Source: Flavobacteriales bacterium (lineage in GTDB: Bacteria > Bacteroidota > Bacteroidia > Flavobacteriales_E > Vicingaceae). From it: DNA of 64,000 bases. The notes below the pieces were generated by a model. It saw only the letters and a program-made list of their open reading frames with translations. It made no database searches and had not been told where the DNA came from. Positions 9,152-17,255 of the stretch are shown piece by piece (within the stretch, counting starts at the first letter, position 1; every line of letters begins with the position of its first letter). The DNA lies in contig JABTUP010000009.1 of the NCBI GenBank assembly GCA_015075325.1, positions 62,001 through 126,000 of the forward strand, written 5' to 3'. The position numbers and the translations under genes were made by a program.

Positions 9152-9201
9152 AGCGAGTAATTTCGGTTGCAATTTAATTAGCAAAATCTAAAAATAGATA
9201 A

Positions 9202-9209
9202 TAAATTTG
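9202..9209 (+). promoter_or_regulatory. Putative -7 box (TAAATTTG)
   Basis: TAnnTTTG match, 15 bases before the ATG at 9225. A TTG at 9207 lies inside this box, which argues against that codon being the start of the acyltransferase. Confidence 0.5.
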
Positions 9210-9224
9210 AAAAAAAAACTTTTG

Positions 9225-10364
9225 ATGGAAAATTTTGATGACATAAGATGTTATAATGATAATGAATACCAAGATGTTGCTAAACGATTGGTTAAAGAGG
9301 AAGTGTTGTTGCACGGTATTCAAAAGTATCATCCCGAATTGTCTCTAGATCAAATTAAGGATATGCTATTATCATACCAAACTATAAACCAGTTTCAGTA
9401 TGATATGGTTAGAAGAACACTTGAAAGAGTTGTAGAGCGAACAGTAACTAATTTAACTTATGATGGATTTTTTGATTTAAATGGAAAAGATAGATATACT
9501 TTCGTTTCAAATCATCGAGACATAGTCCTTGATTCAGGATTAATAAACTATCAATTAATTAAAGAAATTGGATTTACTGGCTGCGAAATAGCTATAGGTA
9601 GTAATTTACTAAAAAATCCAATTGTTAGAGATATTGTTCGCCTCAACAAAAGTTTTATGGTTAAAAGAAACCTTCCTAACCAAGAAATGATTGAAGCATC
9701 CAAACAATTGTCAAATTACATTCAATTTGTATTAAATAATAAAAAAGAATCGGTTTGGATTGCACAACGCGAGGGTAGAGCAAAAGATGGTAACGACGTA
9801 ACCAATCCGGGAGTACTTAAAATGTTTTGTTTTTCTGCAAACGGAGATTTGTTAGAACACATAAAACAAATGGATATTATTCCTGTTGCCTTGTCGTACG
9901 AATACAATCCATGTGACGCAATAATGTTGCCTGATTTAATTGCAAAAGCAAATGGAGTGCCTTACGAAAAAAAACAGGGCGAAGATGTTTTGCACATGGC
10001 TACTGGAATAGATGGGTTTAAAGGCAATGTTAATATTTTCTTTTGTCCGCCAATAAATGATAAGTTATCTGAATTGAAAGAGGTAAAAAATAGAAATGAA
10101 TTGTTAAAGAAAATTGCTGAAATAATCGATAAAGAAATTCAAACCAACTATCACCTTTGGCCAAACAATTATATTGCTTTTGATTTGTTAAATGAAACAA
10201 ATAAATACACCGTTAATTATTCAGAAGCTGAAAAACAGCAGTTTATTTCATACATGAATAAGCAATTAACAAGTGTTGGATTGCAAAATAATGCTCAAGC
10301 AAATAGTATTTTTTTAGAAATGTATGCAAATCCAGTAGTTAACAAGTACAAATACTTATCCTAA
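9225..10364 (+). CDS. 1-acyl-glycerol-3-phosphate acyltransferase family protein
   Basis: A protein of 379 residues from the ATG at 9225. Near residue 100 it has SNHRDIVLDS, the acyltransferase catalytic block; the His-Asp spacing is one residue longer than the standard NHX4D. Near residue 180 REGRAKDG corresponds to the substrate-binding EGTRS block. This is the PlsC-like fold that moves a fatty acyl chain onto a glycerophosphate or other lipid head. The N-terminal 70 residues and the long C-terminus exceed the usual length of about 240, so the substrate is uncertain. The gene converges on ybaB with a nine-base overlap. Confidence 0.8.
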   Translation: MENFDDIRCYNDNEYQDVAKRLVKEEVLLHGIQKYHPELSLDQIKDMLLSYQTINQFQYDMVRRTLERVVERTVTNLTYDGFFDLNGKDRYTFVSNHRDIVLDSGLINYQLIKEIGFTGCEIAIGSNLLKNPIVRDIVRLNKSFMVKRNLPNQEMIEASKQLSNYIQFVLNNKKESVWIAQREGRAKDGNDVTNPGVLKMFCFSANGDLLEHIKQMDIIPVALSYEYNPCDAIMLPDLIAKANGVPYEKKQGEDVLHMATGIDGFKGNVNIFFCPPINDKLSELKEVKNRNELLKKIAEIIDKEIQTNYHLWPNNYIAFDLLNETNKYTVNYSEAEKQQFISYMNKQLTSVGLQNNAQANSIFLEMYANPVVNKYKYLS

Positions 10365-10673
10365 TCCAGGAAGTAAACCCATAGCGGCATGACTCATTTC
10401 GGCTTGTTCAACTCTTGTGGCTTGTTCTAAAGCTCTGTTGGTTGCCTGAGTAATAGCTTGCTCTAATGCTGCTTTGTTGGCAGAGTTTTTAAAATCTTCT
10501 TGTATACTTATTTCTTTTATGGTTCTATTACCAGAAGCAATAACTCTTACAGTTGCATTGTCTGCCTCGCCAATTACACTAATGGTTTCAAGTTTAGCTT
10601 TAATTTCTTCTAATTGTTGCTTCATGGCATCCATTTTGCCAAGCATTTGTTTGTTTAAAAAATTGCCTAACAT
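10356..10673 (-). CDS. YbaB/EbfC nucleoid-associated protein
   Basis: A protein of 105 residues. The N-terminal helix (MLGNFLNKQMLGKMDAMKQQLEEI, given here only as landmark region 1-24) is followed by a beta segment with ADNATVRVIASGNRTIKEI and a C-terminal Ala-rich helix (AITQATNRALEQATRVEQ) ending MGLLPGLG. This is the tweezer-shaped dimer of the YbaB/EbfC family that binds DNA. The ATG at 10673 is chosen because it overlaps the stop of the small upstream membrane gene by one base (TAATG), which suggests translational coupling. Here the family sits away from dnaX and recR, its usual neighbours. Confidence 0.85.
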   Translation of the reverse strand: MLGNFLNKQMLGKMDAMKQQLEEIKAKLETISVIGEADNATVRVIASGNRTIKEISIQEDFKNSANKAALEQAITQATNRALEQATRVEQAEMSHAAMGLLPGLG

Positions 10674-10843
10674 TAGTTGTATTTTTTGTTTACATATATC
10701 ATGGTTGCTATCCAAAATAAAAGACTAAAACCAGCCATCGTTTTCATGGGTATCGATTCTTTACCAAAAAAGTAATAAGTAATTGCCATCATTAAAACTA
10801 ACGATAAGGCTATAATCATTTTTATTTTGTCTCTTTTTCGCAT
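10673..10843 (-). CDS. Small two-helix membrane protein coupled to ybaB
   Basis: A 56-residue frame beginning MRKRDKIKM, with two hydrophobic helices (about 9-26 and 35-51) and a basic tail VNKKYN. Its TAA stop shares one base with the ATG of ybaB, and a TAAT TTTG-type -7 box lies 16 bases upstream of its ATG; both support it as a real gene. No family is recognised. It would sit in the inner membrane with its basic ends inside. Confidence 0.65.
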   Translation of the reverse strand: MRKRDKIKMIIALSLVLMMAITYYFFGKESIPMKTMAGFSLLFWIATMIYVNKKYN

Positions 10844-10858
10844 CAGCTTTCTTTATCG

Positions 10859-10866
10859 CAAAATTA
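10859..10866 (-). promoter_or_regulatory. Putative -7 box (TAATTTTG)
   Basis: TAnnTTTG match on the minus strand, 15 bases before the ATG at 10843, placed to drive the small membrane gene and ybaB. Confidence 0.45.
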
Positions 10867-10943
10867 GTTATTTGAATGTTAAAATTGTGAATAAAATTTT
10901 ATGTTTGGTCTATAAAAAACACAGTATCATCGAAAAATATCAT

Positions 10944-10951
10944 TAAATTTG
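10944..10951 (+). promoter_or_regulatory. Putative -7 box (TAAATTTG)
   Basis: TAnnTTTG match 32 bases before the ATG of the TPR-caspase gene, the first gene of a two-gene unit. No matching -33 element is evident. Confidence 0.5.
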
Positions 10952-10983
10952 TACCTCTTTGATTATGAATAAATTGAATATAT

Positions 10984-13326
10984 ATGTTTAAAAAATCCAT
11001 TCTTTCCATTTTTGCAGTAGTGTTAAGTTTTAACGTATCTGCACAAGCCTATTTTGCCTATATTAAAAATGGTGAAAAAGCCTACGTAGCTAAAGATTAT
11101 AAAACTGCTTTAGAAGAATTAACCAAAGTTATCGATGCAAAAGCTGACCATGATAAAGCGTGGAACTTAAGAGGTTTATGTTTTGAAGAAACCAATAGTT
11201 TAGATAGAGCTTTTACTGATTTAAAAAAAGCTACAGAACTGAAACCTAAAGAAGCCCAATACCAATTTGATTTAGGAAGAGTTTTGTATAAATTACAAAA
11301 GTATGAAGAAGCAGCAATAGCTTTCGGAGAAGCTACTAATAACGATAAAAAAATGACTGTAGCTTTTGAACACAAAGCCTTGTCGTATATAGCAATTAAA
11401 AAATTTAAAGAAGCTGTAGAAGCAACAGAGGGAGCTTTGGGAGTAAACAAAACTTCAAACCTTTATTATATTAAAGGAATTGCTCAAGATAGCTTAATGG
11501 ATTACCAAAATGCAAGTTACAGCTTTAATCGAGCAATTTTTTATTCAAATAAAAATATTCAAGCACACTTAGGTGCAGCATTTACTTTTTCGAAGTTAAA
11601 TGACTATAATAAAGCAATGGAATCGATGAATAAAGCTTTAGCTATAGATGCCAACAACATAGAAGCTTTATTAGTGAGAGCTCAAATCAATTTAGAGCAT
11701 AAAAATGCAACAAATGCCATCGATGATTTAACAAAAATCATTACATTAAACCCTAATGAGTCAAAATATTTTGTTCATAGAGGTAATGTTTATCAAGATA
11801 TAAATCAACATCAAAATGCAATAGCCGATTACACCAAAGCTATTTTGCTTGATAAAAATGATTACAAGATATTTTATCAAAGAGCTAAAGCTTACGAGGC
11901 ATTACTAGATTTTAAATCGGCGGTAAAAGACTATGAAGCAATTAAAAAAATAGCTCCTTATGATGGTTCTGCTTTAAAAATGCTAGATGATGCAAAAAAA
12001 CGACTTTATGAATTAAATAAAGAAAGCAACAATCCAAAATTAGTGATGTTAGATCCAATATCGCCAAAAGAAGGTGTTTTACACATGCCTAAAGGATTGG
12101 ATAGATACACCTTTAAAGGTCAAATAAATGATGAAAGTTTAATTGAATTTATAAAAATTAACGGAAAAGATGTTGCTTTTAATAAAGACACCTTAAATCC
12201 ATTATTTGAAGTGGAAATGGCTTTGCCAGAAAATAAGGAAATTTCAATTTCTGCTTTTGATATTTATCAAAATGGAGAAACTTGGGTAATGAAAATTATT
12301 GAAACCGAAGTAGAAGGTCCTGTGGTAAAATTAATTGCTCCTTATGCTTCAGATAATGGAATGGTTTATTTAGATGTGGAGTCGCCAACATTGTATGTTG
12401 AAGGAATTTTAAACGACGAAAGTTTAATTAAAAAAATAATGATTGATGGTGCTGTTGCTAGTTTTCAAACGGAAGAATTAAACCCAAAATTTTCGGCAAA
12501 TATTAACATCGCAAACAAAGATAATTTTAAAGTAATTGCCGAAGATATTTATGGAAACAGTACAGAAAAAGTGTTTACCATAAATCGAGAAAATGTTGCT
12601 CTTTTAGCAGATAACCCAATGGGTAAAACATGGGTAGTGTTTATCGAAAATTCTGATTATAAAAACTTTGCAAGTTTAGATGGACCTGCAAAAGATGTTA
12701 CCATGATGAAATCTGCTTTTGCCAAATACAAAGTAAATAATGTAATTCATAAATCGAACATGACTAAAGCTCAGTTAGAAAAGTTTTTTTCTATAGAATT
12801 AAGAGATTTAGTAAGAAGCAATCAAGTTAATTCGATTTTGGTTTGGTATGCAGGACATGGTAAATTTATCAACGAATCAGGTTATTGGATTCCAATTGAT
12901 GCTAAACGTGATGAAGAGTTTACTTATTTTAATATCAATAACCTAAAAGCTGCTATGCAATCGTATTCTAAATACATTACACACACTTTGGTAATTACAG
13001 ATGCTTGCGAATCAGGACCTTCATTTTATCAGGCCATGCGTTCAACTCCAAAAGAAAAAAACTGCAACGATTGGCAAGCAACAAAGTTTAAATCTTCACA
13101 AGTATTTTCTTCTGCAGGTTATGAACTAGCAGTTGATAACTCTCAATTTACTAAAACCTTTGCTAACACTTTAGTTGCAAATCCTGATGCTTGTATTCCA
13201 ATAGAAACTATTGTAAACAAAGTAAGTAGTGCAGTTGCAAAAAGTGGAGCAGCTCAAAAACCAAAATTTGGAAAAATTGCAGGTTTAGAAGATGAAGATG
13301 GTACTTTCTTTTTTATTAAAAAATAA
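10984..13326 (+). CDS. Exported TPR and caspase-like (C14) peptidase protein
   Basis: A protein of 780 residues. A signal peptide (about 1-20, ending VSAQ) is followed by about nine tetratricopeptide repeats (roughly 22-340). Two Ig-like units follow (about 365-440 and 455-535), each with an NDESLI start and an AxDIYxN end, resembling the glucodextranase-B-like domains often found in such proteins. A caspase-fold domain covers about 545-780. The catalytic dyad is intact: His625 in WYAGHGK and Cys675 in TDACESG. Such enzymes cut after specific basic or acidic residues; the specificity here is unknown. The signal peptide places the protease outside the cytoplasm. The SpoIIE-sensor gene follows after 11 bases. 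Confidence 0.85.
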   Translation: MFKKSILSIFAVVLSFNVSAQAYFAYIKNGEKAYVAKDYKTALEELTKVIDAKADHDKAWNLRGLCFEETNSLDRAFTDLKKATELKPKEAQYQFDLGRVLYKLQKYEEAAIAFGEATNNDKKMTVAFEHKALSYIAIKKFKEAVEATEGALGVNKTSNLYYIKGIAQDSLMDYQNASYSFNRAIFYSNKNIQAHLGAAFTFSKLNDYNKAMESMNKALAIDANNIEALLVRAQINLEHKNATNAIDDLTKIITLNPNESKYFVHRGNVYQDINQHQNAIADYTKAILLDKNDYKIFYQRAKAYEALLDFKSAVKDYEAIKKIAPYDGSALKMLDDAKKRLYELNKESNNPKLVMLDPISPKEGVLHMPKGLDRYTFKGQINDESLIEFIKINGKDVAFNKDTLNPLFEVEMALPENKEISISAFDIYQNGETWVMKIIETEVEGPVVKLIAPYASDNGMVYLDVESPTLYVEGILNDESLIKKIMIDGAVASFQTEELNPKFSANINIANKDNFKVIAEDIYGNSTEKVFTINRENVALLADNPMGKTWVVFIENSDYKNFASLDGPAKDVTMMKSAFAKYKVNNVIHKSNMTKAQLEKFFSIELRDLVRSNQVNSILVWYAGHGKFINESGYWIPIDAKRDEEFTYFNINNLKAAMQSYSKYITHTLVITDACESGPSFYQAMRSTPKEKNCNDWQATKFKSSQVFSSAGYELAVDNSQFTKTFANTLVANPDACIPIETIVNKVSSAVAKSGAAQKPKFGKIAGLEDEDGTFFFIKK

Positions 13327-13337
13327 GATATAAAAAA

Positions 13338-16300
13338 ATGACTTTTTTTAAAATCAATTTAACCGGCAAGATTTTTTTCTTGTCGGTTATTTTTTTCTCT
13401 AGTCTTAATGCTTTTGCACAAAAATATTATTTTGATAACTATAGTGTAAAAGAAGGACTTGCTCAATCGAGTGTATATGCCATTCAACAAGATAGCAAAG
13501 GATTTGTTTGGTTGGGAACAGCTAGTGGATTATCTAAATTCAATGGTAAAGATTTCATCAATTTTTCAACCGAAGATGGTTTGGCTGATGGTGCTGTAAA
13601 ATCCATTTACATTGATAAAAAAGAAGCCATTTGGACTGGTCATACCGATGGCGGACTTTCCAGAATTAATGGAGAAAAAATGAGCATGATTTTAAATATT
13701 GGTGCCGATATTACCTCTATTGCAGAAGATGGTGAAGGAAACCTTTGGGTAACCTCATTTAAAAGTGGAGCAATAAAAATTACTAATCCATATATTTCTA
13801 TTACCGATTCAATTGTTTTTAAACAATACAAAGGTCAGGAAGGACTAAGCGATATTGTTTTTCAGGTAATAAAACTTAAAAATGGTACGGTTTGTTTTGT
13901 AACCGATGTTGGAATTAAATACTACAACGCTCAAAAAGATGAGTTTGCCAATTTTGTTGTAAAAGATATGCCTTCGTATTTTCAGATTATATCGATGTAC
14001 GAAACAAGTAATGGAAACTTGTGGTTTGGAACATACAACGGAGGAGCTTATGAATTTATAAAAGCAGAAAACAGGCTTGAAATTTACGATACTCGTGATG
14101 GACTAGCACACAATTGGGTTACTTCTATTTTCGAAGACAAACAACATCATGTTTGGCTCGGAACATGGGGAGGTGGAATTACCCAAGTAAACAGTAAAAA
14201 ACAATTGTTGTCGATTACTCTCGATAAAGGGTTGATTGATGATAAAATACGATGTATAACAGGCGATAGAGAAGGAAACATACTGTTTGGAACCAAAGAA
14301 AACGGTTTATTGCTGTATAAAGGTTCTCAATTTGTTGCATTTACTAAAGAAGAAGGATTGGTTGATAATCAGGTATGGGCAATTTTAAAAGACAACAACG
14401 GTTTTGTTTGGATTGGTACAAACAAAGGAATTTCGAAAATTAAAGACAACAAAATTGTAAAAAACTATAACGAAAACAATGGATTGCCTTTTCAGGAAGT
14501 TCGTTTTATAAAACAAGATAAACTAGGCAACATTTGGATTGGAACTTGGGGTGGTGGAGTAATGCAATACAATTCTCGGTCTGATAAGTTTGAAGTAAAT
14601 TTTAGAATTAATTCGTTAATGTATCAGCCATTAATTACCGCTTTAGAAGTAGATAAATCAAATAATATGTGGGTTGGTACAACCGATGGGTTGGTGTATT
14701 ACGAAATTAAAACCCAATTAGCCGACAGACTTACACAAAATCATGGATTAGCAGGAAATGATATTACGGTAGTTTTTGCCGATTCAAAAAACAACATTTG
14801 GGTTGGTTCTAGAGGAAAAGGTTTAACTCAAATTAAAGATGCAGATATTAAAAAAATAAAATTAGAAAACAATTTTACACCAACTTGTATTGCCGAAGAT
14901 GATAAAGGCAATCTATTAATTGGAACCGAAGGTAAAGGAATTTTAGTATTTGATAATCAGCAAGTTTTTAGAGAAATTACTTCAAAAGATGGGCTGCTTT
15001 CCGACTATATTTCGCTAATAAATATTGATAACAATGGTAACAGTTGGATAGGAACAAACAAGGGGCTAAACAAGTTTGATGTAAAAACTCAAAAATTCTA
15101 TTCCTATGGTCAAAAAATGGGTTTTATTGGTATAGAATCAAAAAATAATGCAACCTTTAAAGATAACGAAGGAAATTTATGGTTTGGAACAATAAAAGGA
15201 GCTATTAAATTGGATATCAAAGCAATAAACGAAAATATTCTTGAACCCATTACTTTTATTACCCGATTACGAGTAAACCTTGAAGACCGAGCATTAACCG
15301 ATAACTTAATTTTAAACTACAGAGAAAAATCAATAACCATTGATTACGGTAGCATTTGTTTAACCAATCCCGACCAAGTGTATTACCAAGTAATGTTGGA
15401 AGGTGCTGATGAAGATTGGCGACCCCTAACTCAAGAAACATTTGCTACCTATTCGCCTTTGCCTCCAGGAAAATATACGTTTAAAGTTAAAGCATCAAAC
15501 AACAACGATATTTGGAATACCAATCCAGTTACATTTAGTTTTGAAATTACTCCGCCATTGTGGCAACGTACATGGTTTATTCTGCTTTGTGCTTTTGTAT
15601 TACTTCTTTTGGTTGTGGCTTTTATTAAGTATCGCGAAAAGCAATTGTTAAAAGAAAAACACGTGTTGGAAGAAAAAGTGAAAGAACGAACCGAAGAAGT
15701 GGTGCAAAAAAGTGCAGAGATTGAGCAAAAAAACAAAGACATTATCGATAGTATTACTTATGCTAAACGAATTCAAGATTCCATTTTGCCTTCCGATGAA
15801 TTGTTTGTGAAAGAACTGAACCAAACTTTTGTATTGTTTAATCCGAAAGACATTGTAAGTGGCGATTTTTATTGGCTTTATGCAAAAGATAATAAAATAC
15901 TTTTTGCTGCGGTAGATTGTACTGGTCATGGTGTTCCAGGTGCTTTTATGAGTATTGTGGGTTATAATTTATTAGACAAAATTGTAGGTGAAGAGGGGAT
16001 TTTAGAACCCGCAGAAATCCTAAATCGATTAAATAAAGGAGTAGAGGATACCTTTAAAAAAGAAACCGAAAAAAACACCATAAAAGATGGTATGGATATT
16101 ACCTTGTGTGCGTTCGATAAAACATCTCAAATATTAGAGTACGCAGGAGCTTATAATCCATTGTATATTGTTTCGAAAAACCAGCTCGAAGCATTAAATG
16201 AAACCATTGAACCCGATTGTACTGAAAACGGTTTAAATCTTTTTGAAATAAAAGCCGACCGTTTTCCGATTGGAAGTTTCTCCGAAAACGCACAAACATA

Positions 16301-16544
16301 CACCAATCATCAGTTTAAATTAAACCATGGTGATACCATTTATTTGTTTTCTGATGGTTTTGCCGATCAGTTTGGTGGACCACAAGGAAAAAAATTCCGC
16401 TATAAACAATTTAAACAATTGTTGTTGGCTATTTATGATAAGCCAATGGAAGAACAGCATGCAATTTTGCAGCAAACATTTAACGAGTGGAAAGGAAATA
16501 TTGAACAGATTGATGATGTTATTGTAATTGGAAGTAGGCTTTAA
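13338..16544 (+). CDS. Propeller-type membrane sensor with SpoIIE (PP2C) phosphatase output
   Basis: A protein of 1068 residues. A signal sequence (about 1-28) is followed by a long run of two-component-regulator propeller repeats (about 30-640, recurring WxGTxxGGxxQ/NxxGLxxxxV patterns) and a Y_Y_Y domain (about 655-735, with YQVMLEGADEDW and LPPGKYTFKVKA). One membrane helix lies near 745-765, then a coiled coil (about 770-805) and a SpoIIE-type Ser/Thr phosphatase domain (about 805-1068). The phosphatase carries SGDFYW, AVDCTGHGVPGAFMS, KDGMD and a final DDVIVIG. It should sense a ligand in the periplasm and dephosphorylate a cytoplasmic protein, often an anti-sigma antagonist. It is probably co-transcribed with the caspase gene. 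Confidence 0.9.
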   Translation: MTFFKINLTGKIFFLSVIFFSSLNAFAQKYYFDNYSVKEGLAQSSVYAIQQDSKGFVWLGTASGLSKFNGKDFINFSTEDGLADGAVKSIYIDKKEAIWTGHTDGGLSRINGEKMSMILNIGADITSIAEDGEGNLWVTSFKSGAIKITNPYISITDSIVFKQYKGQEGLSDIVFQVIKLKNGTVCFVTDVGIKYYNAQKDEFANFVVKDMPSYFQIISMYETSNGNLWFGTYNGGAYEFIKAENRLEIYDTRDGLAHNWVTSIFEDKQHHVWLGTWGGGITQVNSKKQLLSITLDKGLIDDKIRCITGDREGNILFGTKENGLLLYKGSQFVAFTKEEGLVDNQVWAILKDNNGFVWIGTNKGISKIKDNKIVKNYNENNGLPFQEVRFIKQDKLGNIWIGTWGGGVMQYNSRSDKFEVNFRINSLMYQPLITALEVDKSNNMWVGTTDGLVYYEIKTQLADRLTQNHGLAGNDITVVFADSKNNIWVGSRGKGLTQIKDADIKKIKLENNFTPTCIAEDDKGNLLIGTEGKGILVFDNQQVFREITSKDGLLSDYISLINIDNNGNSWIGTNKGLNKFDVKTQKFYSYGQKMGFIGIESKNNATFKDNEGNLWFGTIKGAIKLDIKAINENILEPITFITRLRVNLEDRALTDNLILNYREKSITIDYGSICLTNPDQVYYQVMLEGADEDWRPLTQETFATYSPLPPGKYTFKVKASNNNDIWNTNPVTFSFEITPPLWQRTWFILLCAFVLLLLVVAFIKYREKQLLKEKHVLEEKVKERTEEVVQKSAEIEQKNKDIIDSITYAKRIQDSILPSDELFVKELNQTFVLFNPKDIVSGDFYWLYAKDNKILFAAVDCTGHGVPGAFMSIVGYNLLDKIVGEEGILEPAEILNRLNKGVEDTFKKETEKNTIKDGMDITLCAFDKTSQILEYAGAYNPLYIVSKNQLEALNETIEPDCTENGLNLFEIKADRFPIGSFSENAQTYTNHQFKLNHGDTIYLFSDGFADQFGGPQGKKFRYKQFKQLLLAIYDKPMEEQHAILQQTFNEWKGNIEQIDDVIVIGSRL

Positions 16545-16545
16545 T

Positions 16546-16597
16546 TCAGTCGTCAGTTCTCAGTATTCAATCTTCGGACTTCGGACATCCAACTTCT
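16546..16597. repeat. Heptad-phased degenerate repeat (CAGTNNT type)
   Basis: Seven consecutive seven-base units start at 16547: cagtcgt, cagttct, then increasingly diverged cagtatt, caatctt, cggactt, cggacat and ccaactt. It begins directly after the stop codon of the SpoIIE gene. Confidence 0.75.
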
Positions 16598-16660
16598 TGC
16601 TTTTAAAAGTTCTAATAAAATGCTACTTTTGCACCGCTTAGGTTATGAGTTGTTATAACC

Positions 16661-16688
16661 TTGAACATTAAACATTGAACAAAAAACA
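16661..16688. repeat. Heptad repeat (TTGAACA type) running into the queD start
   Basis: Four seven-base units (ttgaaca, ttaaaca, then ttgaaca and aaaaaca). The last base of the fourth unit is the A of the queD ATG at 16688. Confidence 0.65.
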
Positions 16689-17128
16689 TGTCAGTAGTTA
16701 GAGTTACCAAACAGTTTCATTTTGAAATGGCTCATGCCTTATTAGATTATGATGGCCCTTGTAAAAACATACACGGACATTCATATCAGTTAAATGTTAC
16801 GGTAAAAGGTAATGTAAAAACCAATACTTCCGATTCTGACGAGGGTATGGTGGTAGATTTTGGTATTATCAAAAAAATTGTTAAAGAAATGGTTGTTGAT
16901 GTTTACGACCACGCTTTGGTGCTAAACCAAAAGGCTAAAATTGATGTAAGCAATTTCGAATTTATGAACAAATTGATTCGTGTGCCATACCAACCAACTT
17001 GCGAAAACATGTTGGTACATTTTGCTGATGTAATTAAAAACAATTTACCAGCACATATTCAACTGCATAGTTTGTTTTTACGCGAAACCAATACTTCTTT
17101 TGCCGAGTGGTTTGCAGAGGATAATTAG
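16688..17128 (+). CDS. queD: 6-carboxy-tetrahydropterin synthase (QueD type)
   Basis: A protein of 146 residues of the PTPS/QueD family. Zinc ligands are the His of FEMAHAL and the two in HGH; the catalytic Cys precedes them in CKNIHGHSY. The spacing CxxxHGH is the one established for QueD, which makes 6-carboxy-tetrahydropterin from dihydroneopterin triphosphate for queuosine, as opposed to Cx5HGH in biopterin-type synthases. DFGIIKK and DHALVLN are further family blocks. The usual PTSEN is PTCEN here. No other queuosine gene is nearby. The start is fixed by the conserved VTKQFHFEMAH strand. A second, different family member lies at 30371-30787. Confidence 0.85.
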   Translation: MSVVRVTKQFHFEMAHALLDYDGPCKNIHGHSYQLNVTVKGNVKTNTSDSDEGMVVDFGIIKKIVKEMVVDVYDHALVLNQKAKIDVSNFEFMNKLIRVPYQPTCENMLVHFADVIKNNLPAHIQLHSLFLRETNTSFAEWFAEDN

Positions 17129-17130
17129 TG

Positions 17131-17172
17131 TCGGTAATCAGTTCAAAGTCTTCAATCTTAAACCACAAACCT
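17131..17172. repeat. Heptad-phased degenerate repeat after queD
   Basis: Six seven-base units from 17131: tcggtaa, tcagttc, then aaagtct, tcaatct, taaacca and caaacct. It starts two bases after the queD stop and shares TCAGTTC and TCAATCT words with the array at 16546-16597. Confidence 0.6.
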
Positions 17173-17255
17173 TGTTTTTTATACCGTTGGTTAAATTGCA
17201 TTACTTTTCTCAATTTTTTTATGTACATTAGTTTATTCTTTCTAAACTAAACGTT

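Noticed and set aside
9207..9224. A TTG-started extension of the acyltransferase
   Set aside because: The TTG lies inside the putative -7 box; the ATG at 9225 is preferred.
15259..16299. Several minus-strand frames inside the SpoIIE sensor gene
   Set aside because: They are shadows of the long, motif-rich plus-strand gene and have no family match.
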